Shown here: positions 59,083-64,000 of the stretch, piece by piece
How the letters are laid out: the number at the start of each line of letters is the position of its first letter
Position numbering within the stretch: the first letter of the stretch is position 1
Source: JACPUW01 sp049115495
GTDB taxonomy: Bacteria; Bacteroidota; Bacteroidia; CAILMK01; JACPUW01
Direction: 5' to 3'
NCBI GenBank assembly: GCA_049115495.1
Contig: JAGDZV010000011.1
Coordinates: 310,001 to 374,000, forward strand
Length of the DNA: 64,000 nucleotides
Notes under the pieces: generated by a model
What the model was told of the DNA's origin: nothing
Database searches by the model: none
Seen by the model: the letters and a program-made list of their open reading frames with translations, nothing else
Translations under genes and position numbers: made by a program

Positions 59083-59877
59083 TTGCTTTATATAGAAGAC
59101 CTAGAACAGAAAAGCCGTAAATCTTACGAAAACGGAATTGTATTAAGTGGTGGTGGAGCAAAGGGCTTTGCTCACATTGGGGTACTAAAGGCACTTAACG
59201 AAAAGGGTATATACCCAGACATTATTAGCGGAACCAGCGCGGGGTCTATTGTGGCCGCACTTTATGCCGATGGCATTGCGCCAGATGATATTCTCAAAAT
59301 ATTTAATGGAAAAGATCTTTACAATTTAGTGCAGATAGTAATGCCTAGAAAAGGACTTTTTAAAATGAAGGACCTTTTAAGCATGCTTAAGAATAACCTA
59401 AAGGCACATAGAATTGAACAATTAAAGACTAAAACCTATATATGTGCTACTAATTTTACAACAGGAAGGGTACGGTTTTTTTATGAAGGGCCAATTATTA
59501 AGCCCATAGTGGCAAGCGCATCTATTCCAGTTCTTTTTCAACCTGTTTTAATTAATGAAGATCTTTATGTAGATGGAGGAATGTTTGCCAATTTACCAGT
59601 GGAACCATTAATAGGTAGATGCGAAAGAATAATTGGTGTACACGTAAATCCTTTTGGTTTATACAACAGAAGAGATGAAAGCCTAACTAGCATTGCTGAG
59701 AGAGTTTTTCAAATAGGCACAAGAAGCAACGTACTTGATGATATTAACAAATGCGATTGGTACATTGAACCACCAAAGCTTAAAGACTACGGACTTTTAA
59801 GTGTGAAAAAGGGCCAAGAAATGTTTGAAATCGGTTACGAATACACGCTTGAATTTTTGGAGAAAAAGAGACTTTAA
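59083..59877 (+). CDS. Patatin-like phospholipase
   Basis: This 264-residue protein begins with TTG at 59083 (MLYIEDLEQKSRKS..). Its patatin motifs are ..VLSGGGAKGFAHIGVLKAL.. (oxyanion Gly-rich loop), ..SGTSAGSIVAALYADG.. (nucleophile Ser in GTSAG) and ..VDGGMFANLPVEPL.. (catalytic Asp in DGG). No signal peptide is present, so it is a cytoplasmic or inner-membrane-associated lipid acyl hydrolase of the RssA/YchK type. It lies 48 bp downstream of the anti-sigma gene. Confidence 0.92.
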   Translation: MLYIEDLEQKSRKSYENGIVLSGGGAKGFAHIGVLKALNEKGIYPDIISGTSAGSIVAALYADGIAPDDILKIFNGKDLYNLVQIVMPRKGLFKMKDLLSMLKNNLKAHRIEQLKTKTYICATNFTTGRVRFFYEGPIIKPIVASASIPVLFQPVLINEDLYVDGGMFANLPVEPLIGRCERIIGVHVNPFGLYNRRDESLTSIAERVFQIGTRSNVLDDINKCDWYIEPPKLKDYGLLSVKKGQEMFEIGYEYTLEFLEKKRL

Positions 59878-60034
59878 TTTAGATGCGTAACACTTTAAAA
59901 GAGTTTAAAATTTAACGCGACAATTGAGCTCTTATTTCGAATCTACACCGTTTTAGGATTTCACATCCAATTGTAATGAAGTTTTCATAGGAAATCAAGC
60001 CGTGCACTCAGTTCGGATTTGGCCTAAAAAAACA

Positions 60035-60071
60035 TTGGCCCCTAAAAATGAATTCAGGGGCCAAATGCAAA
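60035..60071 (-). terminator. Terminator of the DegP/HtrA gene
   Basis: Perfect 9-bp arms (TTGGCCCCT and AGGGGCCAA) surround a 12-base loop. Reading on the minus strand the stem is followed by TGTTTTTTTAGG, a good U-tract. It lies 30-65 bp after the stop of the protease gene. Confidence 0.78.
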
Positions 60072-60100
60072 CAACCTATGGAACAAAAAACTATGCTTTT

Positions 60101-61570
60101 TTAGTCTAATCCGTATCCGTAGTAAACCTTACCCGGAATGCCAGGGTAAAAGCCTTCAATCATGCCTTTACCTGTTTTTTTCTTTTCAAAATAGTCTTCA
60201 ATATCATCTGCTGATTTTACCAATTTATCATCAATTTTAGTGATGATGAATCCAGCTCTAATCTTGGTGTTACGTCTTAGTAAACCATCATTTACTTTTT
60301 CAACTTTTACACCATTATTTGCACCGTATTTTTTAAGTTCTTCTGAATCTATATCTTTCAAATCAATACCAAGTGCCAGCAAAGGCGAAATCTCTTCTTT
60401 CTCAGTAATTTTAGCTTCCCCGTCTTTATTCTTAAGTAATACGGTTAGTGCTTTTTCTTTTCCTTCTCGATTTACAACAACTTTTACTTCGTCACCCGGG
60501 CGTTTGCTTCCAACACTTTCTTGAAGTTCAGGTACACCTGTAATTGTTTTACCATCAATTTGTACAATAACATCACCTTGTTCAATTCCTGCAATTGCGG
60601 CGGCGCCTTCATCTACAAGATCATCTATGTAAACACCAGCGTTTACTTCAAGGTCATATTCATCAACCAACTTGCTATCTACCCCGCGAATCATTACACC
60701 AAGAAATCCTCGCTGCACCATTCCATAGTTTTTTAAGTCTTCGCATACTTTGTTAACTATGTTGGCAGGAACCGCAAAAGAGTATCCGGCATAAACACCC
60801 GTTGGAGTGGCAATGGCAGTGTTAATTCCAATTAGGTCACCATTTAAATCAACAAGAGCGCCACCGCTGTTTCCTGGGTTTACGGCAGCATCAGTTTGAA
60901 TAAATGATTCAATTGAGTATTGGTCTCTTAAAATATTAATGTTTCTTCCTTTTGCACTTACAATTCCTGCGGTTACAGTAGATTCAAGATTAAATGGATT
61001 ACCAACGGCCAATACCCATTCACCAATTCTAACATCGTCAGAATTAGCGAAACCTAAATGTGGCAATTCATCGGCTTCTATCTTAAGTAAGGCCAAGTCT
61101 GTTGTTGGGTCGGTACCAATTACGGTGGCCATGTAAGACTCTTTATTAAATAAAGTGATCTCAACTTCATCTGCAGCACTTACCACATGATTATTTGTAA
61201 CTATATAACCATCATTGCTAATTATTACACCTGAACCAGAAGATTGCTGTCTTCTTTCTTGTGGGTTTTTAGGAGCTCCACCAAAAAAATCGTCTCCAAA
61301 TAACTCTCTCCACGGATCGTAAGCGTTGTAAGAAGAAACTTTTGTGGCAATAATGTGTACAACGGCTGGGGTCGAAATTTCGGCTGCACCCGTAAAATCT
61401 GCAACAGCTCCAGAGTAAGGCGTTGTATTGTCAACATACCTAAAAGGTGATTCTGGTTGTGTTTTTTCAATAATCACTTCTTTTTTTCCGAGTTCTAAAT
61501 ATTCATATGCCCCAATGGTAACAGCACTTGCTGCTACTGCAATAACTAATAGGCTTAGAATCTTTTTCAT
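60101..61570 (-). CDS. Periplasmic serine protease, DegP/HtrA type
   Basis: This 489-residue protein has an N-terminal signal or anchor segment (about 1-22). The trypsin-like domain carries the triad His128 (..TNNHVVSAADE..), Asp158 (..DPTTDLALLKI..) and Ser235 (..NPGNSGGALVD..). Two PDZ domains follow (about 285-375, ..GFLGVMIRGV.., ..IAGIEQGDVIVQIDG..; and about 400-489). HtrA proteins degrade or refold misfolded envelope proteins. It is divergent from the small heat-shock gene across a 474-bp region. Confidence 0.93.
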   Translation of the reverse strand: MKKILSLLVIAVAASAVTIGAYEYLELGKKEVIIEKTQPESPFRYVDNTTPYSGAVADFTGAAEISTPAVVHIIATKVSSYNAYDPWRELFGDDFFGGAPKNPQERRQQSSGSGVIISNDGYIVTNNHVVSAADEVEITLFNKESYMATVIGTDPTTDLALLKIEADELPHLGFANSDDVRIGEWVLAVGNPFNLESTVTAGIVSAKGRNINILRDQYSIESFIQTDAAVNPGNSGGALVDLNGDLIGINTAIATPTGVYAGYSFAVPANIVNKVCEDLKNYGMVQRGFLGVMIRGVDSKLVDEYDLEVNAGVYIDDLVDEGAAAIAGIEQGDVIVQIDGKTITGVPELQESVGSKRPGDEVKVVVNREGKEKALTVLLKNKDGEAKITEKEEISPLLALGIDLKDIDSEELKKYGANNGVKVEKVNDGLLRRNTKIRAGFIITKIDDKLVKSADDIEDYFEKKKTGKGMIEGFYPGIPGKVYYGYGLD

Positions 61571-62044
61571 ATTTATTTCTGTTTGGTTATTCTATCTGAC
61601 TTGCAAAACGCAAGCTCGCAACAATTAGTTTTATGGCCAAATGCACCTAAAATTATGTTAAGAGCCTGTTTGAATTTCATTATCACTGAAAATTAGTGAT
61701 TTGACTTTTTACAATGAACATACCAGCTTAAAAAGGGATGTATGCTTTAACACTTTTTGTTGATTTACTTAAGTTTAAACAAGGTTTGAAATGACAAAAC
61801 CATATTTCTAAGCACAGAAAATTCTGTTAAGAAGATTTGGCAATGACCTATAATAAGTAGATTGACAATCTTGTCAGGATTAATGGAAATTATTTCAGTA
61901 GTATTTGACAAGGCTTCAGCAAGAATTGACAATGTATCATTTATTATGACACGGAACTGACTGTTATTCAGTTATATGCAGATGGAATAGCTCTTGACTA
62001 AATGGGTGTGACACAAATTTTAAAAACAATAAAAATTTAAAACC
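61571..62044. promoter_or_regulatory. 474-bp divergent control region between DegP/HtrA and Hsp20 genes
   Basis: No gene is supported here. Three TTGACAA heptamers occur at 61862-61868, 61905-61911 and 61926-61932, the last two 21 bp apart, about two helical turns. The first is part of the palindrome TGACAATCTTGTCA (61863-61876). A further TTGACTA lies at 61994-62000, 45 bp before the hsp20 ATG. ATCACT and AGTGAT form an inverted repeat at 61682-61700. No CIRCE element is seen. The repeats could be binding sites of a stress regulator shared by the two quality-control genes. Confidence 0.45.
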
Positions 62045-62473
62045 ATGACATTAGTTAGAAAAGTAAACCACCCATTTTATTCATTAATGAATGAATTCTT
62101 TAACGACGAGATTGACAGGAATTTTAATGCAAAAAAAGCCTTTAAGCCTGCAGTTAACGTTATTGAAACAGCCGGCGCTTTTGACCTAGAGGTTGTAGCA
62201 CCAGGTTACAAGAAAGAAGACTTTAAATTAAGATTAGAAAAAGATCTTTTGACCATTTCAAGTGAAATGAAGAAGGAAACTGAAGCTAAAGAAGGAGAAA
62301 AGGTGATAAGAAAAGAGTATAGAAGCAATTCTTTTTCAAGATCATTTACATTACCTGAAAATGTTGATGCTGAAACAATCAGTGCAGTTTATAACGAAGG
62401 CATTTTGAAAATTATGATTCCTAAACTCGAAGAAGTTAAGGAAGAAGGAACCCGTGAAATTGCAATTGGTTAA
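62045..62473 (+). CDS. Small heat-shock protein (Hsp20/alpha-crystallin)
   Basis: This 142-residue chaperone has a short N-terminal arm (..PFYSLMNEFFNDEID..) and the alpha-crystallin domain (about 35-130, ..PAVNVIETAGAFDLEVVAPGYKKEDFKLRLEKDLL.., ..SFSRSFTLPENVDAETISAVYNEGILKIMIPK..). The C-terminal I-x-I motif reads IAI (..REIAIG), which normally drives oligomer assembly. It holds unfolded proteins under heat or other stress. The promoter region contains repeated TTGACAA boxes. A second, divergent Hsp20 gene follows after a terminator. Confidence 0.93.
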   Translation: MTLVRKVNHPFYSLMNEFFNDEIDRNFNAKKAFKPAVNVIETAGAFDLEVVAPGYKKEDFKLRLEKDLLTISSEMKKETEAKEGEKVIRKEYRSNSFSRSFTLPENVDAETISAVYNEGILKIMIPKLEEVKEEGTREIAIG

Positions 62474-62504
62474 TAATTAACTCAACATAATTCATCACTT
62501 TTCT

Positions 62505-62535
62505 AAAGCCCCAAATCAGTTTGGGGCTTTTTTGT
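62505..62535 (+). terminator. Terminator after the first hsp20 gene
   Basis: This is a perfect 11-bp stem (arm AAAGCCCCAAA, loop TCAG) followed by six T residues on the plus strand, so the two hsp20 genes are probably transcribed separately. Confidence 0.85.
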
Positions 62536-62596
62536 GTTTCTTAGAGGAAATTTGTAAACCGAGCATCCTTTTAGGCCAATTGATTGTTAAAAGTTT

Positions 62597-63070
62597 ATGA
62601 GCAGTTATTCAGATAATGATGAAGCGCTATTTGGGAGATCAATTGATGATTTCTTACTTTATGATAGTGCATTGTTTAGCGATAAGGAAACTCATGAGTT
62701 TAGAGATAAATACATTGTAGAAATTACGGTTCCAGGTTTTAAATCAAACAATTTGCAGCTCGTGGCTGAGAATGATGTTTTAATTCTGAGGGGATTTGAA
62801 ATTCAAAAGGAAAAAGGATTGCTAAGAACTAAAATCATTAAGATTCCTGTTTTTCAAAGAACGTTGGTTTTACCACCTGATGCTGCTCCAAATACCATTT
62901 CTGCACAATATCTGCCAGGCATATTAAAAATAACCTGCCCAAAACAGGCCATTCCATTCAATCATAATCGAAAACACTATTTGGTACAAACAAGAAGAAT
63001 TAGGATAGTAGAAAGCGATAAAAAAGTGAACTGGATTGAATACTTAAAAGGCTTATTCAAAAAACGATAA
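62597..63070 (+). CDS. Divergent second Hsp20-like protein
   Basis: This 157-residue protein has an alpha-crystallin-like domain (about 38-115): ..YIVEITVPGFKSNNLQLVAENDVLILRGFE.., ..FQRTLVLPPDAAPNTISAQYLPGILKITCPK... Similarity to its neighbour is clear in these blocks but low elsewhere. It has a long basic C-terminal tail (..HNRKHYLVQTRRIRIVESDKK.., ending ..KGLFKKR) and no I-x-I motif in the usual place, although RIRIV is a possible replacement. It may co-assemble with the first. The 3' end overlaps the convergent gene by 18 bp. Confidence 0.85.
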   Translation: MSSYSDNDEALFGRSIDDFLLYDSALFSDKETHEFRDKYIVEITVPGFKSNNLQLVAENDVLILRGFEIQKEKGLLRTKIIKIPVFQRTLVLPPDAAPNTISAQYLPGILKITCPKQAIPFNHNRKHYLVQTRRIRIVESDKKVNWIEYLKGLFKKR

Positions 63071-64000
63071 ATCTTGCTTTATTTTTTGTGCTAAGGTTTT
63101 GGCGCAAAGCCTTTTTCCATCGTTACTGTAATGTTCTGTCGGAAAAGACCGATCCCTAAACTCAGAGTTGGGCACAGTTGCAGCATTATTAATTACTTCC
63201 ACATCATTTTCAGGCTTATGATATCGCTTTACTAGCAATTCAAAATTGCAATACATAATGTTAGTTAAACCATTACCAACTAGTTCATCAGCTTCTTCTA
63301 AATTGTCAGATAGTAAGTGGAAATACAGTTTCCATCCGCGCTCTTTAGCGTACGCTACTATTTTGTCAAAGTCATGTATTCTAGGGTTATGTTCTACATC
63401 AATTTTAAATGCAAAATTCTTAATGTAATGGCACGATAGGTTGATTCTCTCCATGTCCCAACCACCATCAGGTCGCAAATGACCGCCGTTGGCCATTGCT
63501 TTATTCCACTCAAAAAGGGATTTATATTTAAGGTCAAATTCAAAATGTAAATTTTGTTCCCAAGCTTCATTTTTCTTTTCAACCAATTGCTTTGGTTCAA
63601 TGTAATCAAAGGCCTTAAGAGCTATCATGAACCTGTTTAAAAGCTTGGGTCTTGGTTTTATTAGTTCATCAGCTTGCTTAAGGTAATTTGAGTTTTTGTC
63701 ATATTGCCAAGTTGGGCCAAAAGAGCGAAGGTTCATAGTAACCACAATGGCTTTTACCTTGCTATCTTTTGGAATATGACGCATGATGTGCAGGTAGTTA
63801 CTAGCCCATAGCCCTGCGTTATCTACTTCTTCAATCACCAATTCAGGAATCATTCTATTCAAATGATCGCTGATTCTAACTTTAGGCGTATCAGGGTGCT
63901 CTTGGTAAAAGTTTGAAGATTCACCAAAATAGATGATATCGCTAATGTCTTGATGCGGCCAAAGGTTTTCTAGCGTATCAGAGTATTGATCTACATCACT
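63053..64000 (-). CDS. Probable SGNH-type protein, partial (N-terminus beyond right edge)
   Basis: The frame is open from the right edge to a stop at 63053, giving 315 visible codons. Close to the visible N-terminus is ..DIIYFGESSNFYQEH.., resembling block I (GDS-like) of SGNH hydrolases or the DltD/AlgX-type acyltransferase group. The central part ..VTMNLRSFGPTW.. and the later ..FPTEHYSNDGKRLCAKTLAQ.. resemble, respectively, block II/III-like positions and a terminal Asp/His region (..EHYSNDGKRL..). The Ser in FGESSN could be the nucleophile; this is inferred. The start lies outside the window. No domain can be assigned with certainty. Confidence 0.55.
   Translation of the reverse strand, partial: SDVDQYSDTLENLWPHQDISDIIYFGESSNFYQEHPDTPKVRISDHLNRMIPELVIEEVDNAGLWASNYLHIMRHIPKDSKVKAIVVTMNLRSFGPTWQYDKNSNYLKQADELIKPRPKLLNRFMIALKAFDYIEPKQLVEKKNEAWEQNLHFEFDLKYKSLFEWNKAMANGGHLRPDGGWDMERINLSCHYIKNFAFKIDVEHNPRIHDFDKIVAYAKERGWKLYFHLLSDNLEEADELVGNGLTNIMYCNFELLVKRYHKPENDVEVINNAATVPNSEFRDRSFPTEHYSNDGKRLCAKTLAQKIKQDLSFFE

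Noticed and set aside
61738..61794. 18-codon ORF (starting MYALTLF) upstream of hsp20
   Set aside because: It has no promoter box or terminator of its own and lies in AT-rich control DNA. Chance occurrence is likely.
1..64000. tRNA, rRNA, CRISPR or insertion-sequence features
   Set aside because: I scanned intergenic gaps for T-loop-like sequences, transposase motifs and spaced repeats and saw none. A covariance-model search would be decisive.

Overview
The window looks like ordinary chromosome of an AT-rich Bacteroidota bacterium, most likely of the order Flavobacteriales. The signs are type IX secretion sorting domains (a type A domain at about 37.6 kb and a CHU_C/type B domain at about 39.4 kb), a DUF4270 lipoprotein, the order miaB - sigma-54 activator - lptE - TPR - secG, a stand-alone heptose-1-phosphate adenylyltransferase, many short lipoprotein signal peptides ending in Cys, and Bacteroidota-type TAnnTTTG promoter boxes. 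I found no rRNA, tRNA, CRISPR array, insertion sequence or prophage. About 52 protein genes are supported; two run off the window edges and one carries an in-frame stop.

Layout. 1-6.2 kb (minus): a metal-efflux operon made of a small secreted protein, a CzcA/CusA-type RND pump fused to a TolC-like channel, its periplasmic adaptor and a CxxCH (heme c) lipoprotein cut by the left edge. 6.3-6.5 kb: a tiny transcription unit with promoter, 26-codon ORF and terminator. 6.7-9.7 kb: an RtcB RNA ligase, a broken ORF and an orphan protein with a phage-like motif. 9.8-14.6 kb: secreted proteins of unknown role, an LVIVD-repeat lipoprotein, a DUF72 protein and an XRE/S24 repressor. 14.6-18.9 kb (minus): secG, a TPR protein, lptE, a sigma-54 activator and miaB. 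19-23.9 kb: Mn-type superoxide dismutase, a histidine kinase, glmS and DAHP synthase. 24-28.5 kb: DUF4270 lipoprotein and a GT5-type glycogen synthase on minus; panC, a flippase-like membrane protein and rfaE2 on plus. 28.5-35 kb: a GT39-like glycosyltransferase, acyl-CoA dehydrogenase, an unknown secreted protein and polA.

35.3-39.4 kb holds two adjacent type IX secretion substrates, one extremely glycine-rich. 39.5-45.9 kb: an M1 peptidase with a probable C-terminal outer-membrane barrel, a TPR protein, a phosphosulfolactate synthase-like enzyme and a lipoprotein joining a cyclophilin to an FKBP domain. 46-50.6 kb: a PIN-PhoH ATPase, a helical-repeat protein, aspS and an orphan. 50.7-56.2 kb (minus): a likely operon of a ClC transporter with CBS domains, a PLP decarboxylase, glyA and a WD40 protein. 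56.2-59.9 kb (plus): a 3-hydroxyacyl-CoA dehydrogenase-like protein, recA, an ECF sigma factor with its zinc-finger anti-sigma factor, and a patatin. 60.1-63 kb is a protein-quality-control neighbourhood: a DegP/HtrA protease facing two small heat-shock proteins. The right edge cuts a probable SGNH-type protein.

Most genes are housekeeping or typical of the lineage. The points most worth a second look are the mini transcription unit at 6.4 kb, the phage-motif orphan at 8.75 kb, the peptidase-barrel fusion at 39.5 kb, the type IX substrate pair at 35.3 kb, the unusual ion-pathway residues of the ClC protein, and several perfect palindromes (49.9 kb, 58.1 kb). I saw nothing that clearly amounts to a new multi-gene defence or mobile system.
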